A stretch of 64,000 nt of DNA from Corynebacterium appendicis CIP 107643 (GCF_030408415.1 NZ_CP046976.1:1054001-1118000); one strand, 5' to 3'. Counted from the stretch's first letter, positions 29,503 through 38,971 are shown. Translations and numbers: made by a program. The notes: generated by a model from the sequence alone, not told the origin.

Positions 29503-32088
29503 TCACGCCCCGGGGTTCGACTTCCGCTTCAAGTCTTCCCACGACTCAGACGCTCGAATATCGGACTCGTAGGCAATGACGTAGCCCCACTTCTGGCCGA
29601 CGAAGTCCTCTTCGCCGAGCAGTTCCCTCACGAGCACCCGGGCCGCGGCTCGCTTCGCTTGTACCGTTTCGTCATCTCGCCCTTTGTCGGACTTGCCCTC
29701 GATAATCCACATCGTGCCGTCGGAGTCCTGGGCGACGAAGTCGGGGTAGTAGGTGTCGCGGGTGGTGTACATGATCGACGCACCGTCAGTGGAGTAGAGG
29801 CGCTTCCACCACACGATGTCCGAGGTGTAGTTCAGCAAAAGCGCGAGGAGGTACTCGCCGCCCCACGAGTCGAAACTCGCTGCGGGGAACAGTCCGCGGT
29901 TCCAACCGTCGTAGAACTCGCGGGGCTTGAACTTCGCCTGTTGATCCTTGGACAGTTGCTGGAGCACCTCTTTGCCAAACGGCAAGGTCACGACCTCGTC
30001 AATTGGCAGCTCGACCGGAACGATAGACGTTTCGGTCTGCAGGCTGCTGGCGTGCTGTCGCGCCTTGTCGTTTACAAGTGCAACGAGCTCGTCAACGGCG
30101 GACTGCTTTGCTTTCTCCGTCCAGTGGTCGATACCGGCGTTCGCCATGAAGGTCGGAAGGACGTATTGCGCCAGTGTGATCGTGTTCTTGGTGTCCTGGG
30201 TGACAACCCCGAGACCGAATACGCGGCGGGTCAGTTCACCAATAACAGTTACCTCCGCCACGGGAGCCGATTCGACTTCCGCATCGGTGGTGCGTTTCGT
30301 GTCGAGCTTGGAACTGCGCACGACGATTTCTTCGCGGGTGAGTGCTTCCTTCGAGTCTGCGACACGTCGCGCTGCCCGTATAATGTCCTCGTCGTCAATG
30401 TGGCTAAGCAGGAACGGTGTGGTTGATTTCGCCATGACCGTGGACGGAAACAGGAAGGTCTTTCCTGCGAAGTGCTCGTTGACCTTGATTTCCGTTGCTG
30501 GGATGTAGTCGTCACGCTGCATGGTCTCGTTATCACCGACTCTTCGGAACGAGACACCTCCGCTGTGGCCACCAGTGACTTGGGTAGTTTCGCCGGCCTT
30601 GGTGCCGATGTCGCTCGGGCCGTCCGCCGCTTCGCCTGAAGGCGTTGTTGGCCACGCGGTCGAGCCGGAAGTCGGCCCCCTTTGGGTCTCGGGCGACGGG
30701 TTCGGGTTTGGCTGCACCTGTTCTTCACCCTTGCGGAAGCTTTCTTCCACGTCCACGCCGGAGACAGCGCCCTGGGCGGCATCTCCGAGACCGAAGGAGC
30801 GGAGCACGTCCTCGTCCTTGAGAAGGGACTTGAACGACTTGTGGCTCAAGATGTCCAACTGATCAAGCTCAGCCACACCGGTACGCGCACCAAAAGGCAG
30901 GCGCAGACCGCGGCCCATCGTTTGCTGGGTGAGAATGTCCGACGACATGGCGCGCAATGCACACATCACCGCGACTCGTTTGGTGTCCCAGCCCTCTTTG
31001 AGACGGTCAACTGAAACAATGGCCCGCACCGTCGAGGCTGGGCTGTCGAGCTCGTCTAGCCGGCGCAGCGTTACCGCGTCGTTGTGCTTGTTGTCGAACT
31101 GGAGCACCGCCTCTGGGTCACCGAAATAGCCTGGCCCCTGGAGGATCTTGGTGACTTCTCCGGCATGTGCGACGTTCTCGCAAACGACAAACAAGAGCGG
31201 CTTCGTCCTCTTCGCTTCACCTGTTTCGCCGGGGAAGTTCGCTTGGCCGTATGCCTCGTAGGCTGCCTCTTTGTTCCTCAGCAGTGAGACCGCGTCGAGG
31301 AGTTGCCTTTCCTCGGGAGAGTCCTTGGGGTAGCCGTTCTCGCGGTAGACCAGCATTGGCGACTTCACGTAGCCGTCTTCAATTGCGCTATAGAGCGGGT
31401 AGTGGAAGATGACGTGGTCCGTATCGGATGCCGAGGCGGTCAGCCCAATCGTCGCAGCGGGGCGGAGATCCTTCAGCGCCTGGTTAAACGCCTTGGCCGA
31501 GGTGCCAAACAGGTGGGACTCGTCTGCGATAACCACGAGGTCGTCGAGGTTGACCAGGTAATCGTAGAGCGAACCGGACTCCTCCTGGTGGTCGCGAATT
31601 TTGCGCCGCATGCCGTCTTTGGTGTCTGCACCTGCGTTCGCGATTTTCGGTTCGATAAGTTGCGACACGTTAAATACGTAGACCATCGGGCCGTCTGCGG
31701 CATTGCGAAACAGCTCCGACTGGCCGGCACGCCACGCGCCATAATTGCCAGGTGAAACAACTTGGGGAGCAGAAGAGAATCCGTCAACGTAGCGGCGCGA
31801 GCCCTGGGTGAAGTTCTGGACTGTCTTATTCTCCAGCACCGTCGAGGGCGGGACGACCACCATGACGTTTTTCACCCCGAAGCGCGAAAGATACTCAATG
31901 AGCGCGGCCATGAGGTAGGTCTTGCCCGCGCCTGTGGCCATGTGCATGACCATGGGCTCTAGCGGGTCAAAGTCACCAGTGAGGTGGTAGATGAGCTTGC
32001 GCAGCGCACGCTTGTTGGGATCTCGAAGTTGGAACTCCGTCGCAATGCTGTCGATGAGTCCTTGGTCAAGTGCGATTGGAAGTGCCAT
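29503..32088 (-). CDS. Type III restriction enzyme, Res subunit
   Basis: An 861-residue helicase-nuclease. An SF2 motor carries Walker A HMATGAGKTYLMAALIEYL, a DESH box in VVIADESHLFG, LTASASD, and motif VI QQTMGRGLRLPFG. The C-terminus has a PD-(D/E)xK-type nuclease: Asp about 783 in YYPDF and EGK at about 797-799. A Pro/Ser/Thr/Gly-rich linker (about residues 455-520) separates motor and nuclease. With Mod it cuts DNA between two head-to-head unmethylated sites after ATP-driven sliding. The ATG at 32088 lies two bases after the mod stop. Key residues look intact, so it should be active. Confidence 0.92.
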   Translation of the reverse strand: MALPIALDQGLIDSIATEFQLRDPNKRALRKLIYHLTGDFDPLEPMVMHMATGAGKTYLMAALIEYLSRFGVKNVMVVVPPSTVLENKTVQNFTQGSRRYVDGFSSAPQVVSPGNYGAWRAGQSELFRNAADGPMVYVFNVSQLIEPKIANAGADTKDGMRRKIRDHQEESGSLYDYLVNLDDLVVIADESHLFGTSAKAFNQALKDLRPAATIGLTASASDTDHVIFHYPLYSAIEDGYVKSPMLVYRENGYPKDSPEERQLLDAVSLLRNKEAAYEAYGQANFPGETGEAKRTKPLLFVVCENVAHAGEVTKILQGPGYFGDPEAVLQFDNKHNDAVTLRRLDELDSPASTVRAIVSVDRLKEGWDTKRVAVMCALRAMSSDILTQQTMGRGLRLPFGARTGVAELDQLDILSHKSFKSLLKDEDVLRSFGLGDAAQGAVSGVDVEESFRKGEEQVQPNPNPSPETQRGPTSGSTAWPTTPSGEAADGPSDIGTKAGETTQVTGGHSGGVSFRRVGDNETMQRDDYIPATEIKVNEHFAGKTFLFPSTVMAKSTTPFLLSHIDDEDIIRAARRVADSKEALTREEIVVRSSKLDTKRTTDAEVESAPVAEVTVIGELTRRVFGLGVVTQDTKNTITLAQYVLPTFMANAGIDHWTEKAKQSAVDELVALVNDKARQHASSLQTETSIVPVELPIDEVVTLPFGKEVLQQLSKDQQAKFKPREFYDGWNRGLFPAASFDSWGGEYLLALLLNYTSDIVWWKRLYSTDGASIMYTTRDTYYPDFVAQDSDGTMWIIEGKSDKGRDDETVQAKRAAARVLVRELLGEEDFVGQKWGYVIAYESDIRASESWEDLKRKSNPGA

Positions 32089-32090
32089 GT

Positions 32091-34202
32091 CTACTTGCCC
32101 TCCTGCGTTGCCGAGTAGGTGAAGATGTCGTTGGGGATGTGGACAATCTGGCACGGCCTGTCCGTTGTCCTCGCGAACTGCCTGACTCCCGGTTCGAGTT
32201 CCGTTGCGGCGAGCGTGACGCCTTCGCCTTCATCGAGGTGGGCGAGGAGTTCTTCGGCCTTGTCTTTATCGAGTCGGCCTTCGACCACTTTGAGGAACAT
32301 TGAGCCTCGTTTGCCGTCGAAGTGTCGGTTGTCTGGAGTGAGCGAGAAGTTGAGGTTTGCGGCCACAGAGTTCACGAGTGTCGTACCGGTTGCCGCTTCG
32401 GTAAGCGTGACGAGGCCCAATTCGGGGACATAGTCGAAACACTGCGGAGCCAAGTGGGCGACAGTGAAACCGCCACCACCGCGCCAGTTACGCACCGTGC
32501 TGGGACGTGTGCCAATGAGCTTGAGGGCTGTCTTGATTGCCGATTGCTCGTCTGGTGAGAGGTCCTGCTCTGAACGAACAGCGCGCAGGAGCTTGGCTGC
32601 GTCTTCCATGTCCTTTGTGTCGAACTTCGCAGGAACCTCGACCCCTGGCTTGGGTTCGCGCTCGCTCGTGAAAGTCACGCCGCCTGGGTCATCGTTCTTA
32701 GCCACTTTCTCAAGGCGCGGCCGCGTAAAGCGGTTAAAGGTGTCCTCCACGAGCTCACACGTCACCCAACGGCGAGCCATCTTCTGGGCTACCGCAGCGG
32801 TTGTTCCCGAACCGGCGAACACGTCGAGGACAACGTCTCCGGGGTTCGTTGCGATGTGGATAACGCGCTCCAGTAACCGTTCCGGTTTAGGCGTAGCGAA
32901 TGCTGAAGTTCCTGGAAACAGTGCGCGAATCTCTTTGGCCGCGGTGTCAGTGTGGCCAACGTCTTTGTAAGGGAGAAAACTGACTGGAGTTTTGCCGGGC
33001 TTTCCTTGCAGGTAGGTTTTGGAGCTGAGGCCACCCTTCCCACCGCTGGTTAGCCATAATTTTGGCCAATTCCCGGACTTGTAGAGCTCCAAAGCATCTT
33101 CACGCGCAGCCTCTTTGTCGCCCCGTATAACTACGGCTTGTACATTCGGTCGAACCTCATCAGGCGGCAAACCACATAGTTCCGCTCGTTTAGCCTCATC
33201 TTGAATATCGGCTAGACCATATTGGTTGCTGTAGATTCTCATTTCTTCGAGTACATCCGATTGACCTTGAGCCCAGTGTCGGCCTTTCGATGGATAGATG
33301 AGTTCACCTGTGAGAGGATGCTCAATTGCGTAGACCATGCCCTGGTGGGTAGAAGAACCAGATGCTGTTGGGTCCGCGACCTTCCAAGGCCCGCGGACAT
33401 CGTTATCCGGGTTCGCGTAACGGGCGTCCATCTCCTCCGTCCGCGGCAAACGGTTCGGAACAAACTCACTCGACTTGGCATAGACCAGGATGGTGTCAGT
33501 GACTGCGGGAATACCTTTTGAATCGTTACGTGGCGAGTACGTCTTTTCCCAGGTCATTTCGGTGACGAAGTTCTCGCTGCCGAATACCTCATCCATAAGA
33601 ACCCTCATCCGGTGGTTTTCCACGTCATCGAGGTGGACCCAAATCGACCCGTCATCGCTAAGAAGCTTGCGTAGGTGAACCAGACGGTCGCGCATCATGG
33701 TGAGCCATACGGAGTGTTCGAGGTTGTCCTCGTAATTGGCGAAGATCTGTGCAGTGTTAAACGGTGGGTCAATGTAGATGCACTTCACCTTGCCGAGGTA
33801 CTTCGCGCGTAACTCCGGCACGCGAGTGAGGGCTTCAAGCACGTCGCCAGACTCACCGAGGATCAGCAAATTGTCCTCAGTCGGGGCTAGATCTGCCCGC
33901 TCCGAGTATTGCGTGTTCTCGTCCTTTGGCGATTGCTCGCCCGTGACTACTTCGGAAACAACGAGTGCCCGAGTCTCGCAGTACCGCGGGTCTTTCGGGT
34001 CAACCCACTCGTATGCGTAGCGCCCCTCTTCACTAGGAATGAGCGCCTTGTCCTTGTTGAACCAGGTCAATTCGAGTAGTTGCTTCGCGCCGGCCACCGT
34101 TTCGCTGCCTCGTTTCGTCTGTCGGGGCTGTCCATCAATTCGCACTTTATGGTAACCGGGGCGGCGACAGGCGCCGAAGAAATTGCTGCCCGAGGCGAAC
34201 AT
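32091..34202 (-). CDS. Type III DNA methyltransferase, Mod subunit
   Basis: A 703-residue beta-class adenine methyltransferase. Catalytic DPPF is at about 145 (KCIYIDPPFNTAQIF) and the SAM-binding FAGSGTT about 462 (VVLDVFAGSGTT), in the order expected for type III Mod. The region between is the target-recognition domain. The ATG at 34202 is the first credible start. The open frame extends upstream to 34757, but that part covers a broken Xre gene and the tRNA. Mod is made first and Res follows directly. The recognition sequence cannot be read from the sequence. Confidence 0.92.
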   Translation of the reverse strand: MFASGSNFFGACRRPGYHKVRIDGQPRQTKRGSETVAGAKQLLELTWFNKDKALIPSEEGRYAYEWVDPKDPRYCETRALVVSEVVTGEQSPKDENTQYSERADLAPTEDNLLILGESGDVLEALTRVPELRAKYLGKVKCIYIDPPFNTAQIFANYEDNLEHSVWLTMMRDRLVHLRKLLSDDGSIWVHLDDVENHRMRVLMDEVFGSENFVTEMTWEKTYSPRNDSKGIPAVTDTILVYAKSSEFVPNRLPRTEEMDARYANPDNDVRGPWKVADPTASGSSTHQGMVYAIEHPLTGELIYPSKGRHWAQGQSDVLEEMRIYSNQYGLADIQDEAKRAELCGLPPDEVRPNVQAVVIRGDKEAAREDALELYKSGNWPKLWLTSGGKGGLSSKTYLQGKPGKTPVSFLPYKDVGHTDTAAKEIRALFPGTSAFATPKPERLLERVIHIATNPGDVVLDVFAGSGTTAAVAQKMARRWVTCELVEDTFNRFTRPRLEKVAKNDDPGGVTFTSEREPKPGVEVPAKFDTKDMEDAAKLLRAVRSEQDLSPDEQSAIKTALKLIGTRPSTVRNWRGGGGFTVAHLAPQCFDYVPELGLVTLTEAATGTTLVNSVAANLNFSLTPDNRHFDGKRGSMFLKVVEGRLDKDKAEELLAHLDEGEGVTLAATELEPGVRQFARTTDRPCQIVHIPNDIFTYSATQEGK

Positions 34203-34375
34203 GATTTTGGATCGCGAGTATGCGGGCGCGCCGGTGTGCGTAACGGTGTACCGGATTATTCCGTATTGCCGTTTCAAGACGACATGTCGTCTCACTACGG
34301 TGCAGCGAATTACCCCCTCTATTTTCTGCTGGTGTTTGCTTCCTCTCGCGACACGGTGGAGATATGCAAAACGAA

Positions 34376-34531
34376 CTACGTATCTCGCCGGGTGGCCTTT
34401 ACCCCCGGCCACAGACGCACGCCGAGGCCGACTTCGAGTCTGGCCACGGTCTCCAACGTCGGCCACGAATTGCCGTTGAGGATGTCCGAGATGGTCGAAG
34501 CAGCGACCCCAGATTTTTCGGCAATCGCTTT
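34376..34531 (-). pseudogene. Broken Xre-type helix-turn-helix gene
   Basis: A leftward frame from 34531 to a TAG at 34376 reads KAIAEKSGVAASTISD then ILNGNSWPTLETVARLEVGLG, a clear Xre/lambda-repressor HTH. It is preceded in frame by a TGA. An N-terminal part (DSGAFSLFEHDF, then a stop, then AAEK) is found one frame away. A single lost A near 34530 plus a nonsense codon would explain this. The intact protein was probably a small antitoxin-like or restriction-controller regulator upstream of mod. Confidence 0.6.
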
Positions 34532-34732
34532 TCAGCGGCCTAGAAGTCGTGTTCGAACAGTGAAAACGCTCCGGAATCGACGAATCGCTGTCAGTTTTGG
34601 AGCGTTTTGGCATTGGTGAGAGGAAAATGCCACGTAAAAGGGCTCTTCGTTGCCAAGATGGGCGAAAGGGGGATCCGGAAAGAGTTTTCCGAGCATATTC
34701 GAAAGGTTTTCCGAAACCCCCACTTCGTGCGG
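34532..34732. other. Gene-free stretch between the Xre relic and tRNA-Leu
   Basis: No gene is supported here. It contains the relic's out-of-frame 5' part, two GTTTTCCGA repeats, and a 15-mer (34707-34721) matching the island's left flank in inverted orientation. Confidence 0.5.
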
Positions 34733-34806
34733 TGCCCCAGGTGAGACTCGAACTCACACTGGACGGGTTTTGAATCCGTTGCCTCTGCCAATTGGGCTAC
34801 TGGGGC
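34733..34806 (-). tRNA. tRNA-Leu (CAA), short variable arm
   Basis: The minus strand folds as a 74-nt cloverleaf. The acceptor is GCCCCAG/CTGGGGC, the D-stem GCC/GGC, the anticodon arm ACGGA-TTCAAAA-CCCGT with anticodon CAA, and the T-arm GTGAG-TTCGAGT-CTCAC, with discriminator A. CCA is not encoded. The variable region is only about 5 nt, whereas leucine tRNAs normally have a long variable arm. A short tRNA-Leu(CAA) beside polA is, to my recollection, also annotated in mycobacteria. There is one weak pair in the anticodon stem (A/C). Confidence 0.85.
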
Positions 34807-34878
34807 GTGCGGATCAACAATAGCGCAGGGGTTCTCGAACGAAGAAATGCCCTGCAGTTGAGCCACGTCAGCCGTAGG

Positions 34879-34884
34879 TAGAGT
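34879..34884 (+). promoter_or_regulatory. -10 box of a leaderless polA promoter
   Basis: TAGAGT lies eight bases before the GTG at 34893, supporting that start. Confidence 0.45.
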
Positions 34885-34892
34885 GGGACGGC

Positions 34893-37571
34893 GTGAGTAC
34901 CGCTGATTCTTCCTCTGCCACGAAACGCCTGCTGCTCATCGACGGCCATTCGATGGCTTTCCGAGCTTTCTACGCCCTGCCTGCGGAGAATTTCTCCACC
35001 TCGGGCGGGCAGCACACGAATGCGGTGTACGGGTTCCTGTCGATGTTCTCGAACATCCTCGCCGAGGAGCAGCCCACCCACGTGGCGGTCGCCTTCGACA
35101 TCGGGCGCCAGACCTTCCGCACAGAGCGCTTCCCGGAGTACAAGGCGCAGCGTGCGGCCGCACCGGAGGAATTCAAGGGGCAGGTGTCGCTCATCCAGGA
35201 CGTGCTGGGGGACTTGAGCATCGTGACGCTCACCAAAGAGAACTACGAGGCGGACGACATCCTGGCCACGCTGACCACGCAGGCGCAGGACGACTACGAG
35301 GTCATCATCGTCACCGGCGACAGGGACTACCTCCAACTGGTCAATGATCGCGTGACCGTCCTGTACCCGACGCGCGGGGTCTCCACGCTCACGCGTTTCA
35401 CGCCGGAGGAAGTGGAAAAGAAGTACGGTCTCACGCCGTCGCAGTACCCGGATTTCGCGGCGCTGCGCGGCGACCCGTCGGATAACCTGCCGAACATTCC
35501 GGGCGTGGGGGAGAAGACCGCCACTAAGTGGATCATCCAGTACGGAGATCTGAACAGCCTCATCGAGCACGCCGAGGAGATCAAGGGCAAGGCCGGCAAC
35601 AATTTCCGCGAACGCATCGAGCAGGTTCAGCTCAACCGCGAGCTCACCCAGATGGTGCGCGATCTCGAGCTGCCCGTCGGACCAGACGAACTCGAGCTCA
35701 AGCCCGCCGACGTCACTGCCGTGGCGACGGCTTTCGACGACCTCGAGTTCGGCGTCAACCTCCGCGAGCGCGTGCTCGCCGCCGTGCCCACCGACGGCGC
35801 CGCGCCCGAAACACAGGCAGAAGAACTGCCGGAGCTCACCGTCGACGACGAGGCACTCGACACGTGGCTTGCAGCCCACGAGGGTCAAGGTCTCGCCCTG
35901 TTCGTCCAGGGCGACACCACGCCGGCGGGCGGGGACGCGTGGGCGGTGGGGATCGTCGATAAGCAGTGGCACGGCGTGTCCAAGCGCTTGAGCGACCTCA
36001 CGCCCGAGGAAGACGCCGCGCTCAAGGCGTGGCTCGAATCCGACGCGCCGAAATACCTCCACAGCGCCAAGGCTGCATGGCACATGCTGCGCGGGCGCGG
36101 GATCACGCTGCGCGGCATCGCCCACGACACCGCCATCGCCGCGTACCTGCTGCGGCCCGGCCAGCGCACATACGACCTCGCCGACGTTTACCAACGCCAC
36201 CTGCAGCGCCAACTCGCGGCATCCAGCGAACAACTGAGCCTGCTTGATCGCGACACTGCCGACCTCGACTCCGCCCTCGCCATCCTCGAGCTCGCCGCGC
36301 ATTTGGGTGAGGAGCTCCGCGCCATCGACTCCTTCGAGCTCTACGCCGACCTCGAGCTGCCGCTCGTGACCATCCTCGCCGAGATGGAGGACACCGGTAT
36401 CGCCGTCGACATGAACGTCCTCGAAGAGCAGCTGAAAGAGATCGCGCAGAAAGTCACCGACGCCGAAGACACAGCACGTTCGCTTGTCGACGAACCCGAT
36501 CTGAACCTCTCGTCCCCCAAACAACTCTCCGTCGTCCTCTTCGACAAGCTCGAGCTGCCCAAGACGAAGAAGACCAAGACCGGCTATTCCACCGCCGCCA
36601 AGGAGATCGAGGCGCTCGCGGCGAAGAACCCGCACCCGTTTTTGGACCAGTTGCTCGCGCACCGCGAATGGCAGAAGCTCAAGTCCACCATTGAAGGCCT
36701 GATCAAGACCGTCCACGACGACGGCCGCATCCACACCACGTTCAACCAGACTGTCGCCTCCACTGGGCGCCTCAGCTCCACCGACCCGAACCTGCAGAAC
36801 ATCCCCGTGCGCACCGAGGCCGGCCGCCGCATCCGCTCCGCGTTCACCGTGGGTGACGGCTACGAATGCCTCCTCACCGCGGACTACTCCCAGATCGAGA
36901 TGCGCGTCATGGCGCATCTCTCCGAAGATCCCGGCCTCATCGAGGCGTACAAGGAAGGAGAGGACCTGCACAACTTCGTCGGTTCCCGCGTCTTCGACGT
37001 GCCCATCGACGAAGTCACCCCCGAGCTGCGCCGCCGCGTCAAAGCCATGAGCTACGGCCTCGTCTACGGTTTGAGCGCTTTCGGCCTGTCCAACCAGCTG
37101 GGCATCCCCGCCGGCGAAGCAAAGAAGATCATGGAGTCTTATTTCCAGCGCTTCGGCGGCGTGAAGCGCTACCTCGACGAGGTCGTCGAGCAGGCCCGCC
37201 GCGACGGATACACCTCCACCGTCTTCGGCCGGCGCCGGTACTTGCCGGAACTCACCTCCGACAACCGCGTCGCGCGCGAAAACGCCGAGCGCGCCGCTCT
37301 CAACGCGCCCATTCAGGGCACCGCGGCCGACATCATCAAGGTCGCCATGATCCGCGTCGACGCCGCGCTTAACGACGCCTCCCGCGACCAACCTTTCCAA
37401 TCCCGCGTCCTCCTCCAAGTCCACGACGAACTCGTCGTCGAAGTCGCCCCCGGTGAGCTCGAGCAGGTCCAAGCGATCGTCGAGGAGGAAATGGACCGCG
37501 CCATCACCCTGCGTGTCCCGCTGGAAGTCTCCGCCGGAACCGGCACCGACTGGGACGAAGCAGCACATTAG
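34893..37571 (+). CDS. polA: DNA polymerase I
   Basis: An 892-residue polymerase for Okazaki fragment maturation and repair. The N-terminal 5'-nuclease (residues about 1-300) has LLIDGHSMAFRAFYALP, VTGDRDYLQLV and GVGEKTATKWI. A degenerate 3'-5' exonuclease-like domain follows (about 310-490). It lacks recognisable metal-binding motifs, as in other actinobacterial PolA proteins. The polymerase domain carries DYSQIEMRVMAHLS (Asp about 664), KAMSYGLVYGLSAFGLSNQL and QVHDELVVEV. The GTG start is supported by its -10 box. The long minus-strand frame opposite this gene is a shadow. Confidence 0.96.
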   Translation: MSTADSSSATKRLLLIDGHSMAFRAFYALPAENFSTSGGQHTNAVYGFLSMFSNILAEEQPTHVAVAFDIGRQTFRTERFPEYKAQRAAAPEEFKGQVSLIQDVLGDLSIVTLTKENYEADDILATLTTQAQDDYEVIIVTGDRDYLQLVNDRVTVLYPTRGVSTLTRFTPEEVEKKYGLTPSQYPDFAALRGDPSDNLPNIPGVGEKTATKWIIQYGDLNSLIEHAEEIKGKAGNNFRERIEQVQLNRELTQMVRDLELPVGPDELELKPADVTAVATAFDDLEFGVNLRERVLAAVPTDGAAPETQAEELPELTVDDEALDTWLAAHEGQGLALFVQGDTTPAGGDAWAVGIVDKQWHGVSKRLSDLTPEEDAALKAWLESDAPKYLHSAKAAWHMLRGRGITLRGIAHDTAIAAYLLRPGQRTYDLADVYQRHLQRQLAASSEQLSLLDRDTADLDSALAILELAAHLGEELRAIDSFELYADLELPLVTILAEMEDTGIAVDMNVLEEQLKEIAQKVTDAEDTARSLVDEPDLNLSSPKQLSVVLFDKLELPKTKKTKTGYSTAAKEIEALAAKNPHPFLDQLLAHREWQKLKSTIEGLIKTVHDDGRIHTTFNQTVASTGRLSSTDPNLQNIPVRTEAGRRIRSAFTVGDGYECLLTADYSQIEMRVMAHLSEDPGLIEAYKEGEDLHNFVGSRVFDVPIDEVTPELRRRVKAMSYGLVYGLSAFGLSNQLGIPAGEAKKIMESYFQRFGGVKRYLDEVVEQARRDGYTSTVFGRRRYLPELTSDNRVARENAERAALNAPIQGTAADIIKVAMIRVDAALNDASRDQPFQSRVLLQVHDELVVEVAPGELEQVQAIVEEEMDRAITLRVPLEVSAGTGTDWDEAAH

Positions 37572-37611
37572 CCCGGGGCCGGCGCATGTTCAGCGCGGCA
37601 CCCGGGCTAAT
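37567..37611. terminator. Hairpin overlapping the polA stop codon
   Basis: ATTAGCCCGGG and CCCGGGCTAAT form a perfect 11-bp stem with a 23-nt centre that can itself pair partly (GCCG/CGGC). It lies between convergent polA and the YkvI-like gene. No U-run is visible on the plus strand. Confidence 0.5.
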
Positions 37612-37645
37612 AGGGAGGGCAGGGGAGAGGCCCCTCTAGATTTTC

Positions 37646-38971
37646 CTAGATCTTCGTGGAGCCGGAACCCGTGCTGGAATCGGCGGCCCTGTCAGAGCCC
37701 TTGCCGTCTGCACTGTCTGCACCGTCTGTGTCTTCCGTGTCTTCAGCGTCCTCGACCTCGGACTCGAGGGCTTCGTGGAACTCTTCGTCATCAAGCATGG
37801 ATTCCTCAGCCAGCTCGTCGAGCGACATGTCCGCGAACTCGCTGTCCGGGTCGAGGTTCTCCTCGTCGGTCACCAGATCGACGGCGGCAGTGCGCAGCTC
37901 GCCCTCGCGGTCCAGGCGGTCGCGGTAACGGAAGTACTGGTAGACCAGCACCGCGATCACGAACAGGCCCAGGTAGCCCAAGATGGGGTAGAGGTTGGCG
38001 ACGAGCGGCTTGAAACCGATGAACGACAGCACGAAGCCGACCAGGCAGGCACCGACGTAAACCTTGTAGAAATTGTCCGGGTTGTTGCGCGTCAGGCGCT
38101 TCGCCAGCGCGTAGATCATGCCCAGGCACGTGTTGAAGACCATGAGGAAGATGACCCACGTCATCACCTGACCGAGTGCCGGGTTGATGTTGAACAGCAC
38201 GGTCAGTAGCGGTAGATCGTCGCCGTTGATCTTGTCGGCCTCCATGAACAGCGTGACAACCAGCAGAGCCAGCATCGCTGCGTACAGGAAGCCCGCGACC
38301 ATTCCGCCGATGCGGACCGACTTATTGTCGAAGTTGTCGCCGCCGATCACAATCGCCATCGACACCGTGCACAGTGCGTTCAAGCCCGTGTGGTTCAGCG
38401 CGCCCAGCCACCACGTGGGAGCGCCCGTCGCGCCCTCCACATTCTGCTGCGCCCATTCGCTTTGCGACGCAAAGTCCACGCTCGTTTGCGTGAACGTCCA
38501 AATCGACGCGATCAGGACGAAGATGATGAGCAGCGGAGTGACCAGCCCCAGGACCACGGAGATCTTGTCCACATCCAGCCGGCCCACCAGCAGCATGATA
38601 ATCAGCATGGCCACACCGCCGACATAGATCGGCCAGCCGTATGCTTGCTCGAGGTTCGAACCGGCACCGGCGAACATCACGAAGCCCACACTGAACATGC
38701 AGGCGATCGCCGACCAGTCCATGATCTTCGACGAAAGCCCGTCCGAGACTTCGCCGAACACACGCGTGTGCTCCGTCGCCTGGAAATAGGAACCGAAAGC
38801 GAGGAAGGCCACCGCGGCAAAAGCCATGACCACACCGGCCAGGACAATGCCCCACATGCCCATCTCGCCGTAGGAGACGAAGTACTGGAACGCCTCCATG
38901 CCGGAAGCGAAACCGGCGCCAACAACGACGCCGATGAAAGCGAAGCCGATACCGATACCGCGCTTCAACAT
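37646..38971 (-). CDS. YkvI-family membrane protein with acidic C-terminal tail
   Basis: A 441-residue protein with about ten hydrophobic segments in the APC/LeuT-like YkvI family (IGFAFIGVVVGAGFASGMEAFQYFVSYG at the N-terminus). The function is unknown, but an amino-acid-type secondary transporter is likely. The last 85 residues are cytoplasmic and very acidic (e.g. DEENLDPDSEFADMSLDELA and EDAEDTEDTDGADSADGK). The ATG at 38971 has AGGTGG eight bases upstream, so it is preferred to the GTG at 38983. It is convergent with polA. Confidence 0.75.
   Translation of the reverse strand: MLKRGIGIGFAFIGVVVGAGFASGMEAFQYFVSYGEMGMWGIVLAGVVMAFAAVAFLAFGSYFQATEHTRVFGEVSDGLSSKIMDWSAIACMFSVGFVMFAGAGSNLEQAYGWPIYVGGVAMLIIMLLVGRLDVDKISVVLGLVTPLLIIFVLIASIWTFTQTSVDFASQSEWAQQNVEGATGAPTWWLGALNHTGLNALCTVSMAIVIGGDNFDNKSVRIGGMVAGFLYAAMLALLVVTLFMEADKINGDDLPLLTVLFNINPALGQVMTWVIFLMVFNTCLGMIYALAKRLTRNNPDNFYKVYVGACLVGFVLSFIGFKPLVANLYPILGYLGLFVIAVLVYQYFRYRDRLDREGELRTAAVDLVTDEENLDPDSEFADMSLDELAEESMLDDEEFHEALESEVEDAEDTEDTDGADSADGKGSDRAADSSTGSGSTKI

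Noticed and set aside
26424..34732. Prophage or integrative element
   Set aside because: No integrase, capsid, portal, lysis or conjugation genes, and no direct repeat of the tRNA 3' end was found at the left flank.
34203..34757. N-terminal extension of Mod by 185 codons
   Set aside because: It would translate through the broken Xre relic and the 3' part of the tRNA gene; the ATG at 34202 starts the recognisable protein.
34797..37568. 923-codon open frame on the minus strand opposite polA
   Set aside because: It is a GC-driven antisense shadow with no domain motifs, and polA on the other strand has all expected motifs.
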